NCBI RefSeq assembly: GCF_001899075.1
Contig: NZ_MKVA01000011.1
Coordinates: 744,001 to 808,000 of the forward strand
DNA length: 64,000 bases
DNA from: Devosia sp. 67-54
Lineage (GTDB): Bacteria; Pseudomonadota; Alphaproteobacteria; Rhizobiales; Devosiaceae
Direction: 5' to 3'
Part shown: positions 55,566 to 64,000 of the stretch, piece after piece
Layout: each line of letters opens with the position of its first letter
How positions within the stretch are numbered: the first letter of the stretch is position 1
Notes under the pieces: model-generated
The model's database searches: none
What the model saw: only the letters and a program-made list of their open reading frames with translations
Told to the model about the DNA's origin: nothing
Position numbers and translations under genes: made by a program

Positions 55566-56087
55566 ATGGCGAAACGCGAAATCCTTGTGCTGCCCGACCA
55601 GCGCCTGCGCCAGGTCGCCGACACGATCCCCGACGTGGACGATGCGGTGAAGCAGCTCGCGGCCGACATGCTCGAAACCATGTACGCCGCCCCCGGCATC
55701 GGCCTCGCCGCCACGCAGATCGGCGAGATGAAGCGCCTGGTCGTCATGGACCTCGCCAAGGAGGGCGAGACGCCCGACCCGATCGTGATGATCAATCCCG
55801 AGATCAAGAAGTACTCGGACGAGACCGTCACCACCGAGGAAGGCTGCCTGTCCATCCCCGAGATCTATTACGACGTCGAGCGCCCGGCCGAGGTCACCGT
55901 CGAATATACCGACCTCGAGGGCAAGCGCGTCACCCGCGACGCCAAGGACCGCCTCGCCATCTGCGTGCAGCACGAGCTCGACCACCTCGATGGCGTGCTC
56001 TACATCGACTACCTGTCGCGCCTCAAGCGCGACCGCGTGCTGAAGAAATTCCAGAAGGCCGAGAAGCTGCAGAAGAAGGCGAGCTGA
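55566..56087 (+). CDS. def: Peptide deformylase
   Basis: It removes the formyl group from the N-terminal Met of new proteins. The 173-aa metalloenzyme has all three motifs: GIGLAATQIG (about 45-54), EGCLSIPEI (about 95-103) with the metal Cys, and QHELDHLDGVLYID (about 137-150) with the two metal His and catalytic Glu. The ATG at 55566 lies in an AT-rich leader. It is followed by fmt with a palindromic element between; def-fmt is the classic pair. Confidence 0.95.
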   Translation: MAKREILVLPDQRLRQVADTIPDVDDAVKQLAADMLETMYAAPGIGLAATQIGEMKRLVVMDLAKEGETPDPIVMINPEIKKYSDETVTTEEGCLSIPEIYYDVERPAEVTVEYTDLEGKRVTRDAKDRLAICVQHELDHLDGVLYIDYLSRLKRDRVLKKFQKAEKLQKKAS

Positions 56088-56100
56088 GGTTGCGTACGGC

Positions 56101-56227
56101 CCCTCACCCGCCTCGCTTCGCGAGGCACCCTCTCCCTGGCGGGGAGAGGGGAGGCCGGAACCGCAACCGCAGCCAGCTCCCCGCTCCCCGCCGGGGAGAG
56201 GGTGGCCGCACAGCGGCCGGGTGAGGG
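56101..56227. repeat. Palindromic repeat element, family B, copy 2
   Basis: CCCTCACCCG at 56101 and CGGGTGAGGG ending at 56227 are the outer inverted ends. Inner arms CACCCTCTCCC and GGGAGAGGGTG also pair. It occupies the def-fmt gap, leaving 9 bases before the fmt start. It is related in layout and words (ctcaccc, ctctccc) to the element at 10284. Confidence 0.7.
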
Positions 56228-56236
56228 CCCGAAAAC

Positions 56237-57157
56237 ATGCGCATCATCTTCATGGGCACCCCGGATTTCGCCGTGCCCACCCTCACCGAGATCGTCGGGA
56301 CCGGCCACGAAGTGGTCGCCGTCTATAGCCGCGCGCCCAAGCCGGCGGGACGTGGCCAGGCCGAGCGCAAATCGCCGGTGCACCTGGCCGCCGAGGGCTT
56401 CGGCCTGCTGGTGCGTACGCCGAAATCGCTGCGCGACGCCGGCGAGCAGGCGGCCTTCGCCGCACTCGGCGCCGATGTCGGCGTCGTCGTTGCCTATGGC
56501 CTCATCCTGCCTTTGCCGATCCTCGCGGCGCCACGGCTCGGCTGCCTCAACCTCCACGGCTCGCTGCTGCCGCGCTGGCGCGGCGCCGCCCCGATCCAGC
56601 GTGCCGTGCTGGCCGGCGACACCCGCACCGCCGCCACCATCATGCAAATGGACGAGGGGCTCGACACCGGCCCCGTGGCGCTGGTCGACGAGATGCCCAT
56701 CGGCCCCGACATGACCACCGGCGAGCTGCACGACCAGATGATGCGGGTCGGCGCCGACTTGATGGGCCGCGCGCTCGCCGCCCTCGAGCGCGGCTCGCTC
56801 ACCTTCACGCCGCAGCCGGAGGAGGGCGTCACCTACGCCAAAAAGATCGACAAGGCCGAAGCCCGCATCGACTGGAGCCGGCCGGCGGCGGAGGTGCACA
56901 ACCTCATCCGCGGCATGTCGCCGTTCCCCGGCGCCTGGTTCGAGCTTGCTCTCAACGGCGTGCCGGTGCGCGTGAAGGCGCTGCGCTCGACGCCGGCTGC
57001 GGGGCAGGGCGCCCCCGGCACGATCCTGGATGATCTCACCATCGCCTGCGGCAGCGGCGCGGTGCGGCTGCTGAGCGTGCAGCGCGAGGGCAAGGCGGCG
57101 ATGGACGCCGAGACCTTTCTGCGCGGAGCGGGAGCATTGCCGGGGCGGGCGAATTGA
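56237..57157 (+). CDS. fmt: Methionyl-tRNA formyltransferase
   Basis: It formylates Met-tRNAfMet with 10-formyl-tetrahydrofolate. The 306-aa protein starts [16 protein letters not shown]. The catalytic motif is [24 protein letters not shown] split across about 106-128, with Asn, His and the downstream Asp in [10 protein letters not shown]. The C-terminal anticodon/OB-type domain is complete. It is the partner of def just upstream. Confidence 0.95.
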   Translation: MRIIFMGTPDFAVPTLTEIVGTGHEVVAVYSRAPKPAGRGQAERKSPVHLAAEGFGLLVRTPKSLRDAGEQAAFAALGADVGVVVAYGLILPLPILAAPRLGCLNLHGSLLPRWRGAAPIQRAVLAGDTRTAATIMQMDEGLDTGPVALVDEMPIGPDMTTGELHDQMMRVGADLMGRALAALERGSLTFTPQPEEGVTYAKKIDKAEARIDWSRPAAEVHNLIRGMSPFPGAWFELALNGVPVRVKALRSTPAAGQGAPGTILDDLTIACGSGAVRLLSVQREGKAAMDAETFLRGAGALPGRAN

Positions 57158-57169
57158 GCCGGAGCACTT

Positions 57170-57281
57170 GGCCCCCGCCGCCGGCCCCTCCCCGCAAGGG
57201 GGAGGGGGGCGATAGGGCCGCAAGCATGGTGGTGCAGTCGGGCTCCCCTCCCCCTTGCGGGGAGGGGTTTGGGGTGGGGGC
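57170..57281. repeat. GC-rich palindromic repeat, family A, copy 4
   Basis: Left arm ggcccccgccgccggcccct with the CCCCTCCCCGC/AAGGGGGAGGGG hairpin, a ~35-base spacer (gatagggccgcaagcatggt and on, close to copy 2), and right arm CTCCCCTCCCCCTTGCGGGG ending tttggggtgggggc. It lies between fmt and truA. Confidence 0.8.
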
Positions 57282-57311
57282 AGCGCGCATCCGGCCCGGG
57301 AGCAGTCCCTG

Positions 57312-58049
57312 ATGCCCCGCTACGTCCTCGTGCTCGAATATGATGGAACGCCGTTCTGCGGCTGGCAGCGGCAGGCCGGCGCGCTCAGTGTGCAGCAGGT
57401 GGTTGAAGAGGCCATCGCCAAGATGTCGGGCGAGACCGTGGCGATCCAGGCGGCCGGCCGCACCGATGCCGGCGTGCATGCGCTGGGCCAGGTGGTGAGC
57501 TTCGATCTCGGCAAGGCCTGGGACCCGTTCCGCCTCCGCGAGGCGCTCAACTTCCACACCAAGCCGCACCCCGTCGCCATCGTCGAAGCCGGCGCCGTGC
57601 CGGACGGTTTCGAGGCGCGCTTTTCCGCCGTCGCCCGCCACTACGAATACCGCATCCTCAACCGCCGCGGCCGCCCGGCGCTCGACGATCGTCGCGTCTG
57701 GCACTGTCCGATGGCGCTCGACGCCGAGGCCATGCACGCCGCGGCGCAGGGCATTCTCGGCAAGCACGATTTCACCACCTTCCGCGCCGCCGAATGCCAG
57801 GCGAAATCGCCGGAAAAGACCCTCGACCGCCTCGACGTCAGCCGCGAGGGCGACATGATCGTGGTGCGCGCCACCGCCCGCAGCTTCCTGCACTCGCAGG
57901 TGCGCTCGATGGTGGGGTCGCTGAAGCTGGTGGGCGAGGGCAAATGGAGCCCGCGCGATTTCCGCGCCGCCCTCGACGCCCGCGACCGCAGCCGCTGCGG
58001 CCCGCTGGCGCCGCCCGAGGGGCTCTATCTGGTGAAGGTCGACTACTGA
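57312..58049 (+). CDS. truA: tRNA pseudouridine(38-40) synthase
   Basis: The 245-aa pseudouridine synthase that modifies positions 38-40 of tRNA anticodon arms. The catalytic Asp is in [15 protein letters not shown] (about 50-64). Other family stretches are [18 protein letters not shown] at the start and [16 protein letters not shown] near the C-terminus. The ATG at 57312 is used. The order def-fmt-truA is common in alphaproteobacteria. Confidence 0.95.
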   Translation: MPRYVLVLEYDGTPFCGWQRQAGALSVQQVVEEAIAKMSGETVAIQAAGRTDAGVHALGQVVSFDLGKAWDPFRLREALNFHTKPHPVAIVEAGAVPDGFEARFSAVARHYEYRILNRRGRPALDDRRVWHCPMALDAEAMHAAAQGILGKHDFTTFRAAECQAKSPEKTLDRLDVSREGDMIVVRATARSFLHSQVRSMVGSLKLVGEGKWSPRDFRAALDARDRSRCGPLAPPEGLYLVKVDY

Positions 58050-58059
58050 GGCGCCGGCG

Positions 58060-58641
58060 CTACAGCCCGGCCGTCGTCAGCTCCGCCGCCACGTCCGGCG
58101 GCAGCGGGAACAGCAGCATCAGCAGCAGCAGCCCGATCAAGACGCCGATGATCTGCGCCCCGATCATGAAGGCGATGTGCAGCGGCGACAGCGTCATGAC
58201 CAGCCGCGCAATATTGACCTCGATGACGATGGCCATGATACCGATGACGAGGATGGCGATGCTGGCGCCGATCCCCGCGGCAAAGATCGCGCCCAGGATC
58301 AGCGTTGCGAAAAAATTGAGCCAATTGTAGCTGACCATGTAGGGCAGCAGAGCATCCATGCGCTTGAGCTGGCGCAGCACCAGCGTGGTGAAGCCGAGCT
58401 GGAAGCCGTAGATCACCACGAGCTGGAACATCGAGGTGGCGATGCTGTCGTGCCTGCTGGAAAGGATCAGCGGCAGCACCGCGTCGAGCCCGGCGACGAT
58501 CAGGAGCGCAATGAAGCTGCCGGCCAGCCCGCGCTGCGAAAAGTCGAAATAGCTGCCGGCCCGGCGGTCGCCCACCAGCAGCCGGATCAGGCCGCGCCCG
58601 GCGGCCATCAGCTCTTCGAGGAAATTCGCACTTTGCGCCAA
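58060..58641 (-). CDS. Polytopic membrane protein of unknown function (first of a pair)
   Basis: A 193-aa protein with about five hydrophobic segments (for example GSFIALLIVAGLDAVLPLIL, FFATLILGAIFAAGIGASIAI, VIGIMAIVIEVNIARL, IIGVLIGLLLLMLLFPL). The N-terminal amphipathic piece FLEELMAAGRGLIRLL resembles the start of its neighbour, so the two may be paralogues of a Yip1-like fold. A TTG start at 58641 is chosen to keep that helix; ATG 58608 is the alternative. It follows the upstream gene by 14 bases and ends the dapE-led operon. Confidence 0.72.
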   Translation of the reverse strand: MAQSANFLEELMAAGRGLIRLLVGDRRAGSYFDFSQRGLAGSFIALLIVAGLDAVLPLILSSRHDSIATSMFQLVVIYGFQLGFTTLVLRQLKRMDALLPYMVSYNWLNFFATLILGAIFAAGIGASIAILVIGIMAIVIEVNIARLVMTLSPLHIAFMIGAQIIGVLIGLLLLMLLFPLPPDVAAELTTAGL

Positions 58642-58655
58642 GGCGTGAGGACTCG

Positions 58656-59195
58656 TCAGGCGGACGGAAACAGCAGAAGCAGCATGTAGAGGGCGTTGGG
58701 CACAACCACAAGCACCAACACGCAAACTCCTGCCACCGCCAGCGCCGCCATGGGCTTCAGCCCGCACAGCACCTGCCCGGCCCGCCCGATCAGCAGCGCC
58801 ACCAGCAGCAGCACCACGACGCCGAGCACCGCACTGAGCAGTTGCAGCGGGATCGACACCACGAACATGTAGGCGAGCAGATAGGTGGTCGGCACCAGCA
58901 GCGTCAGGGTCGGCGTCTCGGCCCTGAGCCAGCGCAGCGCCTGGCGCAGGCCGAGACCGAGCAGCGCCAGCGTGACCAGCTCGGCGACGATGCCGAACAG
59001 CAATTGCGTCGTCGGCGGCACCCCGACCACGATCGATTGCACCACCAGCGACAGCAGGATCGCCACCACGAACCAGCCGACCGCCACCGCGAGGCCGGGG
59101 CGGCTGAGCACGAAGCGTTGCGCGGCGGTGCCCCTGCCGGCCACGATCTCCGACCAGCCGGCGAACGAGTCCCTGAGCTCGCCGAAAGCGTTCAC
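58656..59195 (-). CDS. Polytopic membrane protein of unknown function (second of a pair)
   Basis: A 179-aa protein with five hydrophobic segments (for example VAVGWFVVAILLSLVVQSIVV, LLFGIVAELVTLALLGLGL, VLGVVVLLLVALLIGRAG, AALAVAGVCVLVLVVVPNAL). The N-terminus ELRDSFAGWSEIVAGRG is similar in layout to its downstream neighbour. The GTG start overlaps the dapE stop (GTGA), so it is translationally coupled to dapE. No catalytic motif is seen. A Yip1-like or transporter-accessory role is a guess. Confidence 0.75.
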   Translation of the reverse strand: MNAFGELRDSFAGWSEIVAGRGTAAQRFVLSRPGLAVAVGWFVVAILLSLVVQSIVVGVPPTTQLLFGIVAELVTLALLGLGLRQALRWLRAETPTLTLLVPTTYLLAYMFVVSIPLQLLSAVLGVVVLLLVALLIGRAGQVLCGLKPMAALAVAGVCVLVLVVVPNALYMLLLLFPSA

Positions 59196-60352
59196 GCCGG
59201 CGCGCCGAAATAGCGCCTGAGGAAGGCCGCGTAGAGCGCCGTCAGCGCCCGCACATCGGCCAGCGGTACGCACTCGTCCGCCTTGTGCATGGTCGGGCCG
59301 GGCAGCCCGCACTCCGCCACCGGGCAATATTGCGCGATGAAACGCGCGTCCGACGTGCCGCCGCCGGTCGACATCTCGGGCGCGGCGCCGGTTTCGGCGG
59401 TGATCGCCGCGACCAGCATTTCGACGCCGCCGCCGAGCGGCGACAGGAACGAGCGCGACGGCACGCCGACCACCTCGAAGCCGATGCGCGTGCCCTCGTC
59501 GTCCTGCCCCTCGATCGCCTCGCGGATCGAGGCTTCGAGGCTCTCGGGCGTCCATCTGTCGTTGTAGCGCACGTTGAAGCGCAGCGTCGCCGCTGCTGGA
59601 ATGACGTTCGCTACGCTGTTGCCGACGTCGAACGAGGTGAATTCGAGATTCGAGGCGGGAAAATGCTCGCTGCCGTCGTCCAGCGTGCCGCTCAGCACCT
59701 CGACCAGATGCGCCGCCACCGGCAGCGGGTTGAGCGCCTTGTGCGGATAGGCCACGTGCCCCTGCACGCCCTCGACCACGATGCGGCCGTTGAGCGAGCC
59801 GCGCCGCCCGATCTTGATCGAGTCGCCGACGCGCGCGGTGGCGCTCGGCTCGCCGACGATGGCGAAGTCGAAGACGTGCCCCTCGGCCGCTGCCCACTCC
59901 ATGATGCGGGCGGTGCCGTTGACGCCGTCGGCCTCCTCGTCATTGGTGATGGCGAGCGAGATATGCGCCTCCGGCGGGGCGGCAGCGAGCGCCGCGACGA
60001 ACGCCGCGATGCCCGATTTCATGTCTACCGCGCCGCGCCCGTAGAGCACGTCGCCGGCGATCTCGGCGCCGAACGGCTCGTGCGTCCACAGCCCCCGCTC
60101 GCCCGGCGGCACCACGTCGGTGTGGCCGTTGAACAGAAGGTGCGGGCCGGTGCTGCCGCGCGTCGCGAACAGATTGTCGACCGGGTAGGAGCCGTTGCCC
60201 TCGAAGCTGAGCCGCGTTACGGCAAAGCCGAGCGGCGCCAGCGCCTGGTCGAGCACGTCGAAAACGCCGGCCTCGGTGGGTGTCACCGAGGCGCAGCGGA
60301 TCAGATCCTGGAGCAGGCGGACGGGATCGGCCGCCGAAGATGTCGAAGCCAT
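59192..60352 (-). CDS. dapE: Succinyl-diaminopimelate desuccinylase
   Basis: It hydrolyses N-succinyl-LL-diaminopimelate to LL-diaminopimelate in lysine and cell-wall synthesis. The 386-aa M20 di-zinc enzyme shows the metal motif LLFNGHTDVVPPGE (about 74-87), the GRGAVDMKSGIAAFV stretch, catalytic Glu in AITNDEEADGVNGT, and GGTSDARFIA near the end. The start at ATG 60352 is normal. dapD, the preceding enzyme of the pathway but one, lies 1.8 kb upstream on the same strand. Confidence 0.95.
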   Translation of the reverse strand: MASTSSAADPVRLLQDLIRCASVTPTEAGVFDVLDQALAPLGFAVTRLSFEGNGSYPVDNLFATRGSTGPHLLFNGHTDVVPPGERGLWTHEPFGAEIAGDVLYGRGAVDMKSGIAAFVAALAAAPPEAHISLAITNDEEADGVNGTARIMEWAAAEGHVFDFAIVGEPSATARVGDSIKIGRRGSLNGRIVVEGVQGHVAYPHKALNPLPVAAHLVEVLSGTLDDGSEHFPASNLEFTSFDVGNSVANVIPAAATLRFNVRYNDRWTPESLEASIREAIEGQDDEGTRIGFEVVGVPSRSFLSPLGGGVEMLVAAITAETGAAPEMSTGGGTSDARFIAQYCPVAECGLPGPTMHKADECVPLADVRALTALYAAFLRRYFGAPA

Positions 60353-60383
60353 GTCCCGTCCTTAACCCAATCCCGGCGGGGCG

Positions 60384-60926
60384 TCAGCCCTGCAGCGGGT
60401 CGGGGCCGTAATTGTTCGGGCCGGCCGTGCCCTTGAGGAAGCCCAGCACCACCAGCAGATAGAGGCCGAAAATGCCGACGATGACGCTCAGCCCCATGGT
60501 GATCGGGCCCGGCACCGGAATCTGCGTGCCGCCCACATCCATCGTCGACATGCCGATGCCCAGCGCCGAGACCAGCTGCATGATCGCCACCAGCACGAAA
60601 TACACCCACACGTCGTAGCCGTTGTTGTTGCGGTCGTGCCGGCGCTTGATCGAGATCGCCGCCGACGGATAGAGGAACACCAGGAACATCACGAGGCCGA
60701 CCCAGCCGGCCTTCGACTGCGCGGCGGCGACGGTGCTGGCGACATCGGCGGCGGTGGTGTTGGCACCGATCGCCGGCATTTGCGGCATCAGCCCGAGCCC
60801 GATGATCGGCAGGATCAGGAGCGAGATGATGAGGCTGATGATCACCAGGATGATCACCCCGACCCACCAGCGCTGGCGATTGAGCCGACCCTCGAATCCG
60901 GTGAAGCTGGACATAATGTTGTTCAT
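60384..60926 (-). CDS. DUF805 membrane protein (copy 1)
   Basis: A 180-aa inner-membrane protein. DUF805 traits: the N-terminal GFEGRLNRQRWWVGVIIL, the central SIKRRHDRNNNGYDVW loop (charged RHDR..N.G motif) and the C-terminal GPNNYGPDP. Four hydrophobic segments. DUF805 proteins are common envelope proteins with no assigned role. A long extracytoplasmic loop rich in Ala/Thr (about 50-70) is present. The first of three in a row between dapE and dapD. Confidence 0.85.
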   Translation of the reverse strand: MNNIMSSFTGFEGRLNRQRWWVGVIILVIISLIISLLILPIIGLGLMPQMPAIGANTTAADVASTVAAAQSKAGWVGLVMFLVFLYPSAAISIKRRHDRNNNGYDVWVYFVLVAIMQLVSALGIGMSTMDVGGTQIPVPGPITMGLSVIVGIFGLYLLVVLGFLKGTAGPNNYGPDPLQG

Positions 60927-61059
60927 TGTTTCCCTCGTGCAGTGAAAGCGGACGCGACCCCCCGCGTAACCGCTGCCCGTGGGAAGCCTTACTAGAGTCG
61001 CGTTCGCTCGGCCAGACGGCCCGAATCACTGTGCAGAGGTTTGCGCAGGCTATGCCCGC

Positions 61060-61461
61060 CTAGCGGGTGCCGTAGGCGTTCTGGCCCTCGTCGCCGCCCA
61101 GAAAGCCGAGCTCGATGAACAGCCACAGCCCGCCGATCACCGGCACGAAGCCGATCAGCGACCACCAGCCGGACTTGTTCCGGTCGTGCCAGCGCTTCGC
61201 GTAGAGCGCGTAGATCGGGTAGAGGAACAGCACCGCCACGATCAGCACCGGATAGACCACGTGCAGCAGCACCGCCTGCGACACCGTCCCGGCGTCGTGG
61301 TCGAAGGCCGCGAGGTCCGCGAAGCTGCCGTGCGACAGGCGCAGCAGCAGGGCGATGGCGCCCAGCTCGGCCAGCAGCAGGCCCAGCGTTCCGAGCCAGT
61401 AGGCGGTGCGGCCGATGCGGCCGCGATAGGACAGGAACAGGAAGTCGAGATAGCCGATCAT
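61060..61461 (-). CDS. DUF805 membrane protein (copy 2)
   Basis: A 133-aa DUF805 protein: LDFLFLSYRGRIGRTAYWLG at the N-terminus, RWHDRNKSGWWSLIGFVPVIGG in the centre and DEGQNAYGTR at the C-terminus. It has four hydrophobic segments and the most standard length of the three. GAGGGGGC before ATG 61461 supports the start. A 133-base spacer separates it from copy 1. Confidence 0.85.
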   Translation of the reverse strand: MIGYLDFLFLSYRGRIGRTAYWLGTLGLLLAELGAIALLLRLSHGSFADLAAFDHDAGTVSQAVLLHVVYPVLIVAVLFLYPIYALYAKRWHDRNKSGWWSLIGFVPVIGGLWLFIELGFLGGDEGQNAYGTR

Positions 61462-61571
61462 GTGAAAGCCCCCTCGAAACGATAGGGGCAGTTCACCACC
61501 GGCGGATGAAGAAAGCCGCGCCAACTGCGATGCGAATTGCGGCGCCGGCGTTAAGCCGCCGCTAACCGCCG

Positions 61572-62057
61572 TCAGTCGGCCCGGGGCGACGGCCCGTAGC
61601 GGTTGTCACCCTTGCTGCCGGGCAGCAGCGCCAGCATCACCACCAGATAGAGCCCGCAAAGGCCGGCCACCGCCGCCACCGCGACCGGCGGAATGGGCGC
61701 CACCGGCGCCAGCACGGTGCTGAGATAGGCCGCCTCGAGCAGCAGCAGGGCGATGAACGCATCGACGCCGCTGCGCCCGCGGTCGTGCCGGCGGCGGATG
61801 GCGAGATCCATGAGCGCCAGCAGCAGCACCACGCTGCCGGCGAGCGCCACCCAATGGTTCGGCACGGTCAGCGCGGTGGCGCCCATCTGCCGGGTCTCCT
61901 TGAGCCCGGCGAAGGTCAGCCCGATCTCGATCAGGCCGATGATCAGCACATAGCCCACGGTGTGCCCGATGAACCGCGCCCGCCCGATGCGCGCCGCGTT
62001 CGCCTGCTCCCGCCATGTCGGCTTCGGGGCCTCGACCCCCTCGAGCGCATTGGTCAT
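61572..62057 (-). CDS. DUF805 membrane protein (copy 3)
   Basis: A 161-aa protein. The N-terminal 25 residues are polar (MTNALEGVEAPKPTWREQAN), then four hydrophobic segments with the DUF805 loop AIRRRHDRGRSGVDAFIALL (about 87-106) and the C-terminal GDNRYGPSPRAD. It is more diverged than the other two. GGGAGGCGCGG precedes ATG 62057. dapD ends 54 bases upstream, so dapD and the three DUF805 genes may share a transcript. Confidence 0.83.
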   Translation of the reverse strand: MTNALEGVEAPKPTWREQANAARIGRARFIGHTVGYVLIIGLIEIGLTFAGLKETRQMGATALTVPNHWVALAGSVVLLLALMDLAIRRRHDRGRSGVDAFIALLLLEAAYLSTVLAPVAPIPPVAVAAVAGLCGLYLVVMLALLPGSKGDNRYGPSPRAD

Positions 62058-62111
62058 CCGCGCCTCCCGCTGCAATGTTTGCGCAGCCGGCGCGCGAGTG
62101 CAAGCCACCCC

Positions 62112-62954
<843 letters not shown>

Positions 62955-63088
62955 TTTTCTCGTCCTCTGGCTGGTTGCGGCGTCATCGCAAGCCTTTGCC
63001 GTCAAGTCAACGCGAGCTGCGGCGCCGCCGTCTTGCATCGATCCTTAACGTCGGCTGATTAGGCTCGATTCCTCGATCGGAGTACCCC

Positions 63089-63946
63089 ATGGCCTCTCGC
63101 CGCCGCGCCGCCCACACGCCGCTCAGAACCTCCAAGCAGGACATCGCCGCCCTGAAACGCGCGCCGCAGACGCCGCAGACCGCCTCGGCCGCCTATCGGC
63201 TCGCCTATACCGACGAGGAGTTCATCACCTCCGACGACACGCGCGGCATCCGCTTCCAGCTCGAATATCTGAAGCCCGAGCTGCGCCTGCAGCAGCGCGG
63301 CATCACCTCGACCGTCGTGCTGTTCGGCGGCGCCCGCATTCCCGAACCCGGCAAGCCCGCCTGGGCGGCGCGCAACGAGGTGCAGAAGAAAAACCTCGAG
63401 CTCGCCTCGAAATATTACGACGAGGCGCGGCGCTTCGCCCAATACGCCTCGCTCACCTCCGAGGCGCTCGGCTACAAGGAATATGTCGTGGTCACCGGCG
63501 GCGGCCCCGGCGTCATGGAGGCCGGCAACCGCGGCGCCGCCGACGTCGGCGCGCCCTCCATCGGCTTCAACATCGTGCTGCCGCACGAGCAGGCGCCCAA
63601 CACCTTCATCACCCCCGAGCTCTGCTTCAACTTCCACTATTTCGCCACGCGCAAGATTCACTTCCTGCTGCGCGCCAAGGCCGTCGCCATCTTCCCCGGC
63701 GGTTTCGGCACGCTCGACGAGTTCTTCGAGACGCTGACCCTCATCCAGACCGGGCGGATGGAGCGCGTGCCGCTGCTGTTGTTTGGAATCGAGTTCTGGA
63801 ACAACGTCATCAACTTCGACGCGCTCGCCCAGGCCGGCACCATCTCGCCCGAGGACCCGAAGCTGTTCACCGTCGTCGACAGCGCCGAGGATGGCTGGTC
63901 GGTGGTGCGCGACTTCTACAAGCTGCCGAAGGTGGAGCTGCGCTAG
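63089..63946 (+). CDS. LOG-family protein (Rossmann-fold; cytokinin riboside phosphoribohydrolase-like)
   Basis: A 285-aa protein of the TIGR00730/LOG superfamily. The diagnostic motif PGGFGTLDEFFET is at about 206-218, preceded by VVTGGGPGVMEAGNRGA (about 135-151). The LOG family hydrolyses nucleotide 5'-monophosphates at the N-glycosidic bond (PpnN/LOG); this longer type has an N-terminal extension of about 60 residues. The true substrate is probably a purine nucleotide, but that is not shown. It is divergent from dapD. The remaining 54 bases to the window end hold nothing recognised. Confidence 0.9.
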   Translation: MASRRRAAHTPLRTSKQDIAALKRAPQTPQTASAAYRLAYTDEEFITSDDTRGIRFQLEYLKPELRLQQRGITSTVVLFGGARIPEPGKPAWAARNEVQKKNLELASKYYDEARRFAQYASLTSEALGYKEYVVVTGGGPGVMEAGNRGAADVGAPSIGFNIVLPHEQAPNTFITPELCFNFHYFATRKIHFLLRAKAVAIFPGGFGTLDEFFETLTLIQTGRMERVPLLLFGIEFWNNVINFDALAQAGTISPEDPKLFTVVDSAEDGWSVVRDFYKLPKVELR

Positions 63947-64000
63947 ATCAGGCCCGTTTGCGTTTGAACGGGTGCACCTCCACCCGATCCCGGGTCACAG

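Overview
The window looks like a chromosomal segment of an alphaproteobacterium of the order Hyphomicrobiales, most like Devosia and relatives. That is an inference from high GC, a Zwf-Pgl-Edd (Entner-Doudoroff) cluster, a Caulobacter/rhizobium-type cpa/tad pilus cluster, a short SRP RNA and the dapD/dapE and pheA protein types. No 16S rRNA or tRNA is visible, so the genus is not proven. Most of the DNA is core or near-core metabolism. Accessory signals are several families of GC-rich palindromic intergenic repeats, one HicAB toxin-antitoxin pair and three decayed loci.

Layout. 1-5020: cobalamin genes (cobQ 3' end, cobD, cobU), a frameshifted LuxR regulator, a MerR regulator, and a scar of a deleted lysR/aldo-keto reductase pair. 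5201-10217: a BadF-type sugar kinase, then zwf-pgl-edd, turning glucose 6-phosphate into KDPG. 10515-14864: a nucleotidyltransferase-like protein, a lipoprotein, a two-gene coiled-coil/membrane pair and a CoxG-like protein. 14974-27639: a nucleoside uptake and salvage block (BMP-type ABC transporter, cdd, deoC, tandem aldehyde dehydrogenase, deoA, deoB, upp), in which the second permease gene carries an internal out-of-frame deletion. 27640-28729: hicAB and a HAD hydrolase.

28824-39819: a tad/cpa Flp-pilus cluster (two TadE/G pseudopilins, an orphan secretin-N-domain protein, flp, cpaA, cpaB, cpaC, cpaE, cpaF, tadB, tadC, tadD) with GTTAAC-type boxes before most transcription units. 39973-46716: an M17 aminopeptidase, a MarR-GNAT fusion, a D-2-hydroxyacid dehydrogenase, a membrane cytochrome c, pheA and small exported or PilZ proteins. 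46839-46936: SRP RNA. 46948-50767: a Tat-exported flavoprotein, a c-type cytochrome and a pseudoazurin with a divergent MarR regulator; this is the best candidate for an undescribed periplasmic redox system.

50829-58049: housekeeping (dnaX, ybaB, recR, rmuC, def, fmt, truA). 58060-63946: two small polytopic membrane proteins, dapE, three DUF805 membrane proteins, dapD and a LOG-family protein. The two dap genes catalyse the succinylation and desuccinylation steps of lysine/diaminopimelate synthesis. No CRISPR array, insertion sequence, prophage or replication origin was recognised.
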